A stretch of DNA of 64,000 nucleotides, from the NCBI RefSeq assembly GCF_000801105.2, contig NC_079516.1, positions 13,392,001 through 13,456,000 on the forward strand. Reading direction: 5' to 3'. Position 1 is the stretch's first letter, and each line of letters starts with the position of its first letter. Shown piece after piece: positions 1 to 11,963 of this stretch. Made by a program: the position numbers and the translations under genes. This stretch comes from Raphanus sativus. Its lineage: Eukaryota; Streptophyta; Magnoliopsida; Brassicales; Brassicaceae. The notes under the pieces were generated by a model. The model did no database searches. It saw nothing but the letters and a program-made list of their open reading frames with translations, and was not told the DNA's origin.

Positions 1-54
1 GTTAATTTTTATAATAGTTAATTACTACTAGATATCTTTAATGAATCAAATTTA

Positions 55-690
55 TTATACTAATTATCATTATTATTATTATTTTAATAATTATTTTTGA
101 AAATAAAAATAGAAAATATATTAAAATAAGAAAATATCACATCTTCTTTCTTTAATAATCTTTTAATTTCCTTTTGTTAATTATTTTTTTAGTTTCATTT
201 TCTTCGTTAATAATTATTTTCCAAATTTTGTTATGAAAATATTAGTTTATTATTGTTTGAAAAATATTTATATGTGTAGTATTTTGTCTGATTGTATATT
301 TAACAATTAATATCATTTTCTAAATAGTATGGTTTAATAAAAAAATATAATAGATAATGAATCTAAGTTATTGTACTAATTGCCATTATTAATTTTTATT
401 TTATTTTTAATAAATATTTAAAATATATAAAAATGAGATTTTCTTTCTTTAGTAAACTTTAATCTATTTTATTAATTATTATTTCTTTTTAATCTCATTT
501 TCTTAATTAATAACTTTCTTCTAATTTTGATTTGAAAATAATAATTGTATTATTTTTGAAAATATTTATATTTGCAGTACTTTAACTAAATTTCACGAGT
601 TTAATTACATCTTTAACAATTAATATCATTTTCTGAATATTATGGTTTTGTAAAAATATCATAAATTGTAGATGATATATTTTATAATAT
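55..690. repeat. Diverged AT-rich tandem duplication, two units of about 316 bp
   Basis: Two blocks follow the same order of landmarks about 316 bp apart: an 'actaattatcatta'-like start at about 58 and 374, a 'ttctttcttta' segment, and 'taacaattaatatcatt' at about 301 and 615. The copies have diverged by many substitutions and small indels. No open frame is present, and the origin is unknown. Confidence 0.6.
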
Positions 691-779
691 TATTTGAAAA
701 ATTATTTTTCAATATGTGGCACTTACATTAATTTTAATAATGACCAATACTATTATATTTCAAAAAAAATGACAGACTA

Positions 780-940
780 TTAAATTAAGAACCGAACCCA
801 ACCAAAACATAAGAAAATTGAACTGAAACAGAATTGAAACTATATCCGTTCCTAAATGGGTCAAAATATCTTTACCTGAAAAACTTCATACTGATCGGTT
901 CCTACCCAAAACTGATTTAAAACTCTAATGTCCACACCTA
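780..940. mobile_element. Possible terminal fragment of a hAT-like element
   Basis: The stretch is rich in 'accgaaccc' and 'aaaccga' words like the hAT MITEs at 6653, 30409 and 49786, and it ends in 'tgtccacaccta', which resembles their terminal inverted repeat. No matching left end or target duplication is visible, so this is a remnant at best. Confidence 0.3.
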
Positions 941-1148
941 TCTAATATGAAAAATTAAACTAAATGTAATTACTAAAATAACACATTAAGTTATAACAAG
1001 TAGTGGGCCTCCAAAGCATTTGAACCAAAAAAAAGTATTTTGAAAAGATATCTTCTTAACATATTTTAATGTTGATAAGCGATAAAAAAACGCTCTCTCT
1101 CTAAAATACGGCGATGCAAAAGGCGATTAGACGACACTAGGGTTTTCA

Positions 1149-2066
1149 ATGATTTGGCGGTGGTGGGATCCTGGAATTGTGATATTGGAAGGCGGGGTTC
1201 GGTCCGGCGGTAATGGCTACGATCAGCAAGATATGATCCGGAGAATCAAACCCAACATTAAAGGGTTTGATTGGGTATCGGAGAGAAGGAAAGAGAGAGG
1301 ATTTGGTGATGTGGGGAGAATATTGAGGCGAATCTTCATCTTGATCATCATCAAGGCAAGATCGAAGATGGAAAGAGGTATTTCCTTTGCGGTCTATTCA
1401 AATCAAAAGGGGGTTCCCAATTTGATTCTTACCTGTTATTGTGGTATTGATATACTATGGAATAATAATGGACTTTGCTGGTATGAAAGATGGGGTTTTA
1501 GAAGCTTTGTTAAGGAGTTTGTGTTATTTGATAGAGTGAATTTGGGATTTTCTGATCTTATAAAGATGTGGAATTGTTGTAGATGCATATCACGGGTTAA
1601 AGATGGAATGTGTATCACGGAGATTTGTGATACGAGACGCTCTTGGTGTGTGGGACTAACAACTGGTTTTTGGGAACGATTGTATACGGGTTGGTGGCGG
1701 GGCTCTTTAACCCTGTTATGCCTTCACCGTAATGCATATGATGAGAGGCACAAATATAATTGGTTCTTTTTTATAAACTATAGAGAGAGGTGGATTTGGG
1801 TGTTGTCTGGTGGCTGTACGTACCTTATTATAGATACTGAGCTGTATATTATTATTATGAGAATGTGTATCACGTGTGGGTACTTGGATAGAGGAAGATT
1901 CTTTTCGTCAAGCTATGGATCAGGTTGGAAGAGTGGTCGGGTGAATCAGATACATACAAATATCAGTAGAAGAATAGTGGAAATAAGGGTATTACCTAAG
2001 GGTTTCATCAAACCCATCCCAAAGAGCTCTGACGAGCATTTAATAATTTTTTTATGCGAGTTCTAA
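1149..2066 (+). CDS. Possible LINE ORF1, unrecognised 305-aa frame
   Basis: A 305-codon open frame runs through the 5' part of the LINE, and its TAA stop at 2064..2066 overlaps the ORF2 ATG at 2054 by 13 bases, a layout seen in LINEs. The predicted protein is rich in Trp, Cys, Arg and Ile and shows neither the DUF4283-type domain nor the CCHC zinc knuckle normally found in plant LINE ORF1 proteins. Because ORF2 of this copy has several one-base losses, the true ORF1 may lie in another frame and this frame may be partly accidental. The frame contains at least two cysteine clusters (around residues 143-170 and 230-250), but these do not fit a known zinc-binding spacing. Low confidence that this exact protein is made. 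Confidence 0.35.
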   Translation: MIWRWWDPGIVILEGGVRSGGNGYDQQDMIRRIKPNIKGFDWVSERRKERGFGDVGRILRRIFILIIIKARSKMERGISFAVYSNQKGVPNLILTCYCGIDILWNNNGLCWYERWGFRSFVKEFVLFDRVNLGFSDLIKMWNCCRCISRVKDGMCITEICDTRRSWCVGLTTGFWERLYTGWWRGSLTLLCLHRNAYDERHKYNWFFFINYRERWIWVLSGGCTYLIIDTELYIIIMRMCITCGYLDRGRFFSSSYGSGWKSGRVNQIHTNISRRIVEIRVLPKGFIKPIPKSSDEHLIIFLCEF

Positions 2067-5000
2067 GCTGGAATTGCAGAGGGGTGGGGAGTAAATGGAC
2101 AATCAGTTACCTACGAGACATATGGCAAAAGCATAAACCAGACTTTCTTTTTTTGTCGGAGACGAAGAAAGATTTCAATTTTGTACAAGGGTTTCAATCA
2201 CATTTTGGTTATGATAACATTGTGACTGTGGACCCCATAGGTACGAGTGGTGGATTAGCCCTCTTCTATAACAATGAGTTTCAAGTTAAGATCTTATTTT
2301 CTAATAACAGAATGATTGATGTAGAAGCTGTGGCCTTGGAAAAAAGGTTTTCTTAACTTTTGTATATGGGGAACCGGTCCAAAAATTAAGGGAACAGGTT
2401 TGGGAACGATTAACTAGATACGGACTAGTACGATCTGAACCGTGGTTCCTGATAGGAGATTTTAATGAAATTACGGGAAATCACGAAAAGGACGGGGGAG
2501 CGTTGAGACATCCAGATTCTTTTGTACCTTTTAATAATATGATCCGGAATAGTGGTTTACTGGAATTTCCGGCAAGGGGGAATAAACTTTCCTGGCAAGG
2601 ACGGAGAGGGAAAGGGAAGGGGGCTTTTATGGTTCGGTGTCGCCTAGATCGGGCATTAGCAATGAAGATTGGCACACTCTTTTTTCATGCTCTTACACAG
2701 AATATTTAGGAATGGTAGGATCGGATCACAGGCCTGTAGTGGCTGTTATGGAGGATAAAATCCCTAAAAGGCGAGGGCAATTCCGGTTCGATAAGAGATG
2801 GATTGGAAAAGATGGACTAATGGATTCTATTGCTATGGGTTGGTCGAATGACCAGGAGAATGAAAATGGTGATATTGTAACAAAAATTAGCAACTGCCGT
2901 CATGAGATTGCTAAATGGAGAAAGGATAACCCCCATTTGGTAAGGATAAAATTAAGGAACTACAAAAAGCTCTTGAGGAGGTACAGATGGATAATTCCAG
3001 GACTCAAGAGGATATTATGGAGGTATCACGGAAATTACAAGAGGCATATAAGGATGAAGAAGAATATTGGCAGCAGAAAAGTCGGAACATGTGGCATGTC
3101 TATGGGGATCTCAATACGAATTTTTATCATGCCTTGACGAAACAAAGAAGAACACGCAATCGGATTGTGGGTCTCCATGATAACAATGGGAATTGGATTA
3201 CCGAGGATAATGGTGTGGAGAAGGTGGCAGTAGATTATTTTACTGAGTTATTTGGTACAACGGCTCCCTCAGATTTTGACAGTTTCCTGGAAGATATAAG
3301 ACCAGATATTACCCCACAGATGAATCAACGCTTATTAAGACTGGCAACGGAAGAAGAGGTGCGACAGGCTTTATTTATGATGCACCCAGAAAAGGCACCT
3401 GGACCCGATGGAATGACGGCATTGTTTTTCCAGCATTCATGGCACATTATAAAACATGATGTGGTAGCTCTGGTAAATAATTTTTTAGTCACGGGGACAA
3501 TGGACGAAAGGTTAAACATTACAAACATTTGTATGATTCCAAAGACGGATAGGCCTACGAGGATGACAGAATTACGGCCAATCAGTCTGTGTAATGTTGG
3601 GTATAAGATTATCTCCAAGGTTTTATGTCAGAGACTAAAAATCTATCTTCCACTACTTATTTCAGAGACTCAATCGGCCTTTGTGGCAGGAAGATTGATA
3701 TCGGACAATGTTCTGATTGCTCAAGAGATGTTTCATGGGCTAAGAGCGAATAAATCTTGTCAAGGGAAATATATGGCAATCAAAACGGACATGAGTAAAG
3801 CATATGATCGAATAGAATGGGATTTTATACAAGCTATCCTTCACAGGATGGGCTTTGATTCTCATTGGGTTAAATTACTCATGGAGTGCATTTCTTCAGT
3901 GCAGTATAGGGTTTTATTAAATGGTCAACCACGTGGACAAATAATTCCGCAGAGAGGTTTACGGCAAGGAGATCCTTTGTCACCATATTTATTCATCATG
4001 TGCACGGAGGCTTTAATTACAAATATTAAGAAGGCAGAACGGAATAAACAAATTACCGGGATGAAGGTGGCTCGGGCGTGTCCCTCAATTTCTCATCTGC
4101 TATTTGCGGATGATAGTCTTTTTTCTGCAAGGCACAAAAGGACGAATGTCAAACTATCCTCAAGATATTAAAGGAGTATGAGGCAGTGTCTGGTCAACGC
4201 ATTAACTTTCAAAAATCATCTATTCAATTTGGCCATAAGATCGAGGAATCTTGTAGACAGGAAATGAGAAATATTTTGGATATTCAGAATGTGGGTGGTA
4301 TGGGATCTTATCTGGGATTGCCGGAAAATCTTGGAGGATCTAAAATTCAAGTATTTGGGTTTCTTCAAGATCGCTTAAACAGTAGGATTAATGGTTGGAC
4401 TTTCAAGTTTTTTACGAAAGGAGGAAAGGAGGTAATTATTAAATCAGTGGCTACTGCCCTGCCTAATCATGTGATGTCTTGCTATCGGTTGCCAAAAGCA
4501 ATCACAAAGAAATTAACGAGTGTGGTAGCACAATTTTGGTGGAGCCCAGGAGGCAGCACAAAAGGAATGCACTGGAAATCATGGGACAAAGTATGCCTTA
4601 CTAAGGAAGAAGGAGGCCTGGGGTTTAAAGAAATATCAGATTTTAACACGGCTATGCTGGCCAAGCAATTATGGCGACTGATCGAGAAACCTACCACTTT
4701 GTTTTCTCGAGTTTTCAAAGGACGGTATTTCAGGAATGCCTCACCCCTGGACCCGATCCGCTCTTATTCTCCATCTTATGGATGGCGAAGTATTTCTTCA
4801 GCTAGATCTCTGGTTAGCAAAGGACTAATTAAACGGGTGGGAACAGGATCATCCATCTCTGTGTGGAATGATCCCTGGCTCCCAACCACTCGCCCGAGAC
4901 CAGCAAACAAAAAACATGCTACTAGTTACCCCGATCTCACGGTTGATCAACTTATTGATGCCGATTTGAAAAAATGGAATTCTCAGGCAATTAGGGCTCT

Positions 5001-6117
5001 CGTGGATCCCCAAGACGTACAAATCATAGAAAGTATCCCAATTAGTAAAGTTCAGAGGGAAGATAGAGATGGATGGCATTTTACACAAAATGGCAAGTAT
5101 TCAGTTAAATCTGGGTACCAATTAGAAAGGGTGTATCCTGACAAGGAAAAACCTATGTCAACATTTGGACCTACAGTAGATGTTCTAAAGGCGAATTGTT
5201 GGAAAATTCGCTGCCCACCAAAGCTTAAACATTTTCTGTGGCAACTGGTATCAGGGTGTATAGCGGTTAGGAAGAATTTACATGCTCGGGGACTTACGGG
5301 AGACATATGTTGTGATCGATGCGGAGCTTCAGAGGAATCAATAAACCACGTGTTTTTTGAGTGTCCTCCAGCCCGTCAAGTGTGGGCTTTATCTCAGATA
5401 CCAACTAGCCCACATATATTCCCGACAGAGTCTCTTTATACGAATATGGATCATTTGTTCTGGAGGGTTTCTCCCAAAATGGAGGATCATCACTTTGCTT
5501 GGATATTATGGTACATTTGGAAAGGAAGGAATAATAAGGTTTTCAGCAATTTGGATATTGATCCTAGAGATACACTAAAAATCGCAGTAACTGAAACAAA
5601 GAGTTGGGAAGACGCCCAGGTGGTATCCGCACAGGTAATAGATCGACCAACTCCGAGCTTACCGATCATCCCAGGACGTTGGTGTTTCACGGATGGCTCT
5701 TGGAAAGACAAAGATGTATTTTCTGGTCAAGGGTGGTATAGCACCCTAGAAGGTTTTGCGGGATTAATGGGGGCAAGGAATGTACGGGCTTCTCTATCTC
5801 CTCTTCATTCTGAGATAGAAGCATTAATTTGGGCAATGGAGTGCATGAGGAATTTGCATCAATTTACGGTCACGTTTGCAACAGACTGTTCTCAATTGGT
5901 AAAGATGGTGTCTGAACCAGAAGAATGGCCTGCTTTCGATAGCTATCTGGCAGATATCAAGAACTTGCGGGAGAACTTCCACAGCTCAGAGATCATTTAT
6001 GTACCACGCACACAAAACAAGAAGGCCGATGGACTAGCACGAGGGGCTAGAACTCAAGCGTCTTTTGTTGTGCACATGGATGACGAGCCACCAACATGGT
6101 TTACAGAGTCTATATGA
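2054..6117 (+). pseudogene. LINE ORF2 polyprotein (endonuclease, reverse transcriptase, RNase H), four frameshifts
   Basis: The start at 2054 gives MRVLSWNCRGVGS, the usual beginning of the APE-type endonuclease of plant LINEs. FLSETK, GTSGG, GDFNE and SDHRPV follow across 2130-2740. The reverse transcriptase region (about 3000-4150) shows KAPGPDG, LRPISLCNVGYK, FVAGRLISDN, DMSKAYDRIEW, RGLRQGDPLSPYLF and the catalytic FADD box at 4103..4114. A zinc-binding region with CPPKLKHFLW and CDRCG...INHVFFECP lies at about 5210-5390. RNase H follows at about 5680-6060, with acidic residues in TDGSW, HSEIEAL, ATDCS and KKADGLA. The frame drops by one base at A6 2340..2345, near 2661, at C5 2930..2934 and at T6 4119..4124. 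No nonsense mutation interrupts the frame between these points. It is broken as sequenced, either by real decay or by homopolymer read errors. Confidence 0.93.
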
Positions 6118-6160
6118 GTTTGTAAAAGTCGACGACAAAAAAAAAGTTATAACAAGTAGT

Positions 6161-6644
6161 AGTTATGTTTGGAATATATGACATTCACTATACTAAAACA
6201 AATAATTGAACTATCCAAAATTTTGTACTGAAAATTAAAATATTTAACTCAAATAACTAGAAAATTTTATTTAAAATAATGTTGTATCTAATTTTTTACA
6301 TACAAATTACATACAACTCAATAAAAATGAAACCAAAATGTTAAGTGATTATTAAATTATAGCTTTGTGGTAAATATTTGTACCTTGCCTGATCTCAAGA
6401 TGATCACCTAGTTAACTAGTATATAATGCATATGAGATTGTTTATTTATCTTCAATTGGTTTTATGTTAGAATCACATCTAATATAATATGATATCATAC
6501 ATGATTCAAGCAATACAACCTTATCCATTATTGATCGAGAGTAAAGTCGGGTCCATCGATCATTGTCCAATCATTATGAGATTGATGACTAGAAAATCAT
6601 CATCTCGAGAATACGTATTATGGACAAAAATCCAAGCATCAAAT
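6161..6644. other. AT-rich intergenic stretch, no gene seen
   Basis: This is the flank of the LINE up to the hAT MITE. It contains a 61-codon open frame at 6489 with no recognisable product and poor coding character. Nothing else can be supported. Confidence 0.6.
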
Positions 6645-6652
6645 TTAGAAAG

Positions 6653-6999
6653 TAGGGGTGCATTTCGGTTTTAATTTGGGTTCAGTTTGGTTTGATTTGT
6701 TTTGGATTTAAGAAAACTGTAACCGAAATCAACCAAAAATTAGGTTTTTTTTAGTTTGTGTTCGGTTGAACTTTGTTTGATTTGTGTTCGGTTTGGTTTT
6801 ATTTGTGTTTGTTCAGTTCAACCGAATTATTTTCTAGTTTTTGTTCTAGTTTGGTTACGAAAATATAATTTAGAAAACCAAAAATAAATAACCATTTAAC
6901 ACTAAATTATTAATTTATTCATATCTAAAAGTAAAGTCAAACATCACAATAAAAATATAAAATATATACTCTAACAATTTTATATTATCATCTTCATAC

Positions 7000-7035
<36 letters not shown>

Positions 7036-7413
7036 ATAGGTAATTTTCGGTTTTAATGATAGTGCTTGAGATTCATATTTTATTTTATTTTATTGTTAGT
7101 TGTGTTTCTTCTATGTTTTTAAAAGTAAAATATATAAAATTATGTTTATTTATTAAGGTTAGATTGTTTAATAGCTTAAATTTAACCCTTTTAGTATATT
7201 TAATTAGATTAATTAAATAAACACTTCCTTTTGGTTTGGTTAGGTTTAAAATCGACCAAACCAAACCATTTGAGTGATAAACCTTTTAAACAAATGGTTG
7301 GGACATATACTATAGTTTGGTTTGGTTTGATTTGGATTCCGCGTGATGAGTTCGGTTTGAATTCGACTGAGTCAATTCAGTTTGGTTTGGTTCGTTTTTT
7401 TTGTACATTCCTA
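6653..7413. mobile_element. Non-autonomous hAT element with 8-bp target duplication
   Basis: The ends are 'taggggtgcat' at 6653 and 'gtacattccta' ending at 7413, imperfect terminal inverted repeats. The 8-bp duplication 'ttagaaag' flanks both sides exactly (6645..6652 and 7414..7421), which is the hAT signature. The 761-bp body is non-coding. Its subterminal parts are packed with 'ggtttggtt' and 'ttcggtt' words, and it holds a (TA)n run at about 7004..7032. Transposition would have needed a transposase supplied elsewhere. Confidence 0.9.
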
Positions 7414-7421
7414 TTAGAAAG

Positions 7422-9049
7422 GATATTAATTAGTACAGTAAATCCATTCCACTTTCCACCAATGTTTTAGGTTGGAATCCTATGTAACTTAATAGAATGC
7501 TCTGAGAGGACTTTGTTGGTGGATCCAAATGATAAGTATGGTGATAGACTGATAGTAAACCGGATTTTGAGATCCAAATGACAAGTATGGTGACCAGAGA
7601 GTAACCAAACCGCAACAGTTGACGAGGATGCTATTAATTAATCTTTACGACTTTAATAACTTTAGAAAGGACAAATTGGCCGTCGAGGGATTACAAGAGC
7701 TACTCTAAGTCTCTAACTATTGTGAAAGAGGTGTAGAGCTACTTGTCTTTAAGAATCGTTTTTGTGGAGCAGTGGTGTTGGATGAGATCGGTTATGTTGA
7801 AAGAAAAACTTGCCAATGTGTTATGGCATCAGAGATGCAGATGGGGACATATAGATACATTAAGGTTCTAAAAACTTCAGTATATCGTGTCATGTGTCCA
7901 TCTCTATATATTCTAATATTTTAAAGTTCTAATGTTTTTCTCCAAGTACAGTTGTGATGAGTGCAAATTAAAACTTCAATTGGTCATAGTAACAACCAAT
8001 CTGTCTTACATATGCGCGCATCGTCCATGGCACAAACCACATCAGAATATACTCTCTTTTCTTTGGTAATCGGAAGTTAGGATGCTTTATTGAAATTTTG
8101 ATAGTATACTCTCTTTTTCTCAAGTTATATATTTTTGAGAAATTAGGCTGTGTACCAACCGTTTATACGCTATTTAGCATCATGCCAAGAGACCACTTTT
8201 TCTACACTGTTAACAATTTCGGAAGACACTGATACCCCTATAGCTTCATATCAAGATTGCCTAAACAAAAGCTATCTAAAATATACACAAAATCTTTCTG
8301 AGATTTTCACAGGATTGTCACAGAAATTATTTAGACCAAAATTACAATCTTTGTCCCATTTACGATTTCAAAATTTTATATTTCCATTTTTTTCTCTTTC
8401 TTCAATCCTATCACTCACTAATCCAAAAGATCTCTCAACATCTCTCTTCATCCATCCTTTTTCCTCTCTAAAACACCTTCAATCATGTGATAAACTATAG
8501 ATTTTATAACTTGAGACACCAAATAGAAAACGACGAACACCGAGCTCCACAGCTTCCCATTCCAGAGAGTTCGCCGGGCGTGAAGAACGAGTCGGAGTGA
8601 GGGTATCACTGTATCACAAACCCTATGCTATTAGATAAATACTAAATTCGCTAAGAAGTAGAAACCATCTGAGAAAGAGCAAGCTCCAGGATAAACCTTA
8701 CCGATGCTTTTCCTATGAAGCTCACGGCCACCGTGTCTCACGTGAATCGTGTGGACTCTGCGTATCAGGTCAAGATCTCTGTATATGCGTCTCTGGTGAA
8801 TCTCTCAGCTGTTGTGTTCCAGCGAAGCTATCAAGATTGAAGTTATGGAAGCTGAAATAGATCATCACAATCAAGAGAAGAAAGATCATGAGATAGGTTT
8901 TTCTTGTCCCAAGGTTGAAGCTCTGTAATTAAAGCAATAGTTATTGTCTACGCAGTACTTGGATAATTAAATTTATTACTAGCTCAAAAATTGTTAACAT
9001 AAAATTTTATTCAATAGATAGGCAGAATAATTATTGTACTATAAGAGTG
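7422..9049. other. Intergenic region with one gene-like, GC-richer patch
   Basis: No gene can be supported. A GTG-initiated 116-codon frame at 8150..8500 is AT-rich and unrecognised. The patch at about 8520-8930 has higher GC and coding-like composition but is broken in all frames. It could be a captured or decayed gene fragment, and I could not assign it. Confidence 0.5.
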
Positions 9050-9640
9050 AATTTCAGGGTATTTAATGTTTATAGCTGGCTAACAATATTTGTTAATCGT
9101 GGTTGTAAATAATTAAAAAATTCTAGTCCATTAGAAATCTCATTGTAATGTAAATTAGGTTAGCCGGCTACAATAATATTTGGAATTTTTACAAACCACA
9201 ACATAGGGTTAAATAATTTATTAGCCATGATATTTAATGTTTATAGCTGACTAATAACATTTGATAAACGTAGTTGTATATAATTAGCTTTATATTATAA
9301 TATTTATTCATATAATTAGATATATCTAAGAATTAGTTTGTGAGATTCATTGTTAGTCGGCTAACATATTTAATAACATATAACAACTTAGTGTTAGCCT
9401 TCTAACATATTTGATAACATTAAAATTCATTGTTAGGCAGCTAACATTTGCAATAGATTATAACAATTTATTCATATATTTAGATATATCTATAAGTTAG
9501 ATTGTGAGATTCAGTGTTAGTCGGCTAACATAATTAATAACATTCCTTTAATTAGATTTTAAATCTATTGTTAAATGGCTAACATATTTAATAACTTATG
9601 ACAATCCATTGTTAAACGGCTAACATATTTAATAATCTAA
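9050..9640. repeat. Minisatellite built on a palindromic core (TGTTAG-n-CTAACA)
   Basis: At least seven irregularly spaced copies of a short palindrome such as 'tgttagtcggctaaca' (with variants tcgg, gcag, atgg and acgg in the loop) occur, usually followed by 'tatttaataacat'. Spacing is roughly 50-80 bp with larger unit variants. The array is AT-rich and non-coding, and runs directly into the telomere-like repeat. Confidence 0.7.
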
Positions 9641-9689
9641 TAGGAACCTCATAATCCAAAACCTAACGTCTAATCCTTATTGTATTTAG

Positions 9690-10135
9690 GTTTTAATCTT
9701 TTTGGGTTTAGGGTTTAGGGATTAGACATTAGGGTTTGGGTTCAGGGATTCCTATTGTGTTCAGATTTTAGTTTTTTTTGGTTTAGTGTTTAAAGATTAG
9801 ACATTAGGGTTTGGGTTCAGGGGTTTCTATTGGGTTTAGGGGTTTCTATTGGGTTTAGGGTTTAGTATTTTTGGTTTAGGGTTTAGTGATTATGGTTTGG
9901 GTTTTGGGATTCCTATTGGGTTTTAGGGATTAGGAGTTAGTGACTAGGGTTTGGGTTCTGGGCTTTCTATTGGGTTTGGAGTTTAGTANNNNNNNNNNNN
10001 NNNNNNNNNNNNNNNNNNNNNNNNNNNNNNNNNNNNNNNNNNNNNNNNNNNNNNNNNNNNNNNNNNNNNNNNNNNNNNNNNNNNNNNNTCTTGAGTTTAG
10101 AGTTTAGTATTCAAGGCATTGGATTTTTTTTGTTT
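9690..10135. repeat. Degenerate telomere-like minisatellite (gggtttaggg / gggtttgggttc)
   Basis: This is a series of irregular units around 'gggtttaggg' and 'agggtttgggttcagggattcctattg'. It is related in wording to the plant telomere repeat (TTTAGGG) but irregular, so it is an interstitial degenerate array and not a telomere. It is interrupted by the assembly gap. Confidence 0.8.
9989..10088. other. Assembly gap, 100 N
   Basis: Exactly 100 undetermined bases. This round size is a common placeholder for a gap of unknown length. It lies inside the telomere-like repeat, where assembly is expected to fail. Confidence 0.99.
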
Positions 10136-11960
10136 GAGTTAAGTGTTTATTAACCTATGCACATTTAATATTGAAACAATCGAATTGGTCGGTCAACAAT
10201 TACAACACTCGGATCATTCAAAAAGTATTCGGCTAAGCGGAAATTTTAACCGTGTATATATTATATTAAAAATTAAACGTGTATATTTTATAGACGCCCA
10301 ATATTTCCTGAACAGTACAAGTTTTCCATTACCCATGCTGTGTGGGTTATTGATGCAAATATCAAACCTGGATTCTCTAATGTTACCCACTAAGTGCCGA
10401 ATGTGTCAGATCGCCATAGGAGAAGATAACACCTGCAGGAAAAATAGTTATATCTCTAAACGATGTTTATTCCCTAAATCTAATATAATATCTCCTTGTA
10501 CTTTTCTAGATTTCATATAAGATTACACCTACAACCTACGTCAATTAGTAAGAAAGGTATTATTGACAAATTCCTATCTCCACGTGATGAAGCCATATTC
10601 ATGTGTTACCTATTTTTGGTAGTCCATTAGTTTTGTTCTTTTCTATTGGTTTTAGGCAAATTAACCCTATATTTTTTGTATCTTATATTTGCATTAATTT
10701 CTTATTTATCATTTCTAGTCAATAGTTGCGGTGGCCGGCAGTGGGGTATATTTGCCCACATGTGCCGGTCCTAATAAAGCTGCATTGTTACTATCCGTAC
10801 TTTCTACTCGTTTTTGGCAAAGAAAAAGATGCTCTCATTTGTTCTGGAATCTTTTTCTCAAGGTCTGTAATTGGAATTTCATTTTAAATTTTTTCGTTTG
10901 AGAAATAATATCATTATTCTCCGAGAATTACAACCTTTTCGGAAATAAATTAAAATTTAGCAAATGTTTTTTTGTTGGCTTGAAATTCATTGAGAGAGAG
11001 GATGGGACCCAGCCAAAATTGTAAGAGAAAACAAAAAAGAGACCAAAACGTCAAAACAAATATATACCGCCATCCAAATTAGGTAGCTTATCAGACTTTC
11101 CAAAAACGTGCACTTCAATGTTTTCTAGGTAAGGATCTCAAAAACGTGCACTTGAGTTCGATTTCTCATGAATATGATCTCTATTTTGGATTCACTTAAT
11201 AATTGAATTTAATGATAACTTAAATTAGATCACGAATTATATGAACGATTTATAATGAATATGAACTGGTTTATGAGCTTGTTCATTTCTATATTTACAA
11301 TTATATATATATATGGATAACTTATATATATTTTCTTATGAAAAATATAATTTCTATATTTTTCATATTTATCTTCCAAAATTAAATTGTAAAAACAATT
11401 TTTTTTTGTCATCAAATATACAGACTCATATAGACTCTGAAAACCAAACTAGTAGCTCTGCATGCATCCATGTGAATGACAAAAAAACAAATCTTCTTAA
11501 AACATAATTTCTAGATTAATCATATTTATCTTCTAAAATTAAAATGTAAAACATAAAAAATTAACATAGAAATTAAAATCTATAACTTTTTCGAATAAAG
11601 AAATAGAAACTATCCTGTTATCAATATCTTCTATGTAGATCATTGATTTAGTTTAAATTTAATTTATTTTAGGTGTTGGTTTTATTTAATATTTAATATT
11701 AATGCTTTGATTTTTTAATATTTAAATTTCGAATAAAAATATAGAAGTTGGTTTAATATATTTTTTTATTTTATAATTATTACTTTTTATATTAGATCAT
11801 GAGTTAGTTCATTTAACTCATGATCTAGATAATCCGAGTTCGAGTTTATATATTGAAACTCATATAATAAATGAGTTGAGCTAACTCATGAAAGATCTGA
11901 ACTCACTATAAGGTGAGTTGAGTTGAGAGAGTTAACTCATTTTGACACCCCTATTTCTAG
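10136..11960. other. AT-rich intergenic stretch, no gene seen
   Basis: Open frames at 10143 and 11313 have no start context or recognisable product. A GC-rich imperfect hairpin lies at about 10731-10770 ('ggccggcagtgggg' against 'gcccacatgtgccggtcc'). Degenerate 'gagttgag / ctcaactc'-type words near 11800-11950 look like the end of another MITE, but no duplication is clear. Confidence 0.5.
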
Positions 11961-11963
11961 GTT

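Larger units (their letters stand above)
1005..6143 (+). mobile_element. Full-length plant LINE (non-LTR retrotransposon)
   Basis: A perfect 17-bp target-site duplication, 'aagttataacaagtagt', lies at 988..1004 and 6144..6160. It brackets a 5.1-kb unit that ends in a short A tract (6137..6145, partly shared with the duplication). Inside are a possible ORF1 and a broken ORF2 with endonuclease, reverse transcriptase, zinc-binding and RNase H regions in the order usual for plant LINEs. A terminal RNase H domain is typical of one large plant LINE branch. The clean duplication suggests a fairly recent insertion, yet ORF2 carries four single-base frameshifts (see the ORF2 entry). Confidence 0.95.

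Noticed and set aside
8150..8500. 116-codon frame on the plus strand
   Set aside because: It starts at GTG, is AT-rich, rich in Ser/Leu/Phe, has no recognisable domain and no splice or promoter context.
9690..10135. True telomere or chromosome end
   Set aside because: Units are irregular and unique sequence continues on both sides, so the tract is interstitial.
10143..10520. 125-codon frame on the plus strand
   Set aside because: It starts at a non-ATG codon directly after the repeat array and has no coding-like composition or known motif.
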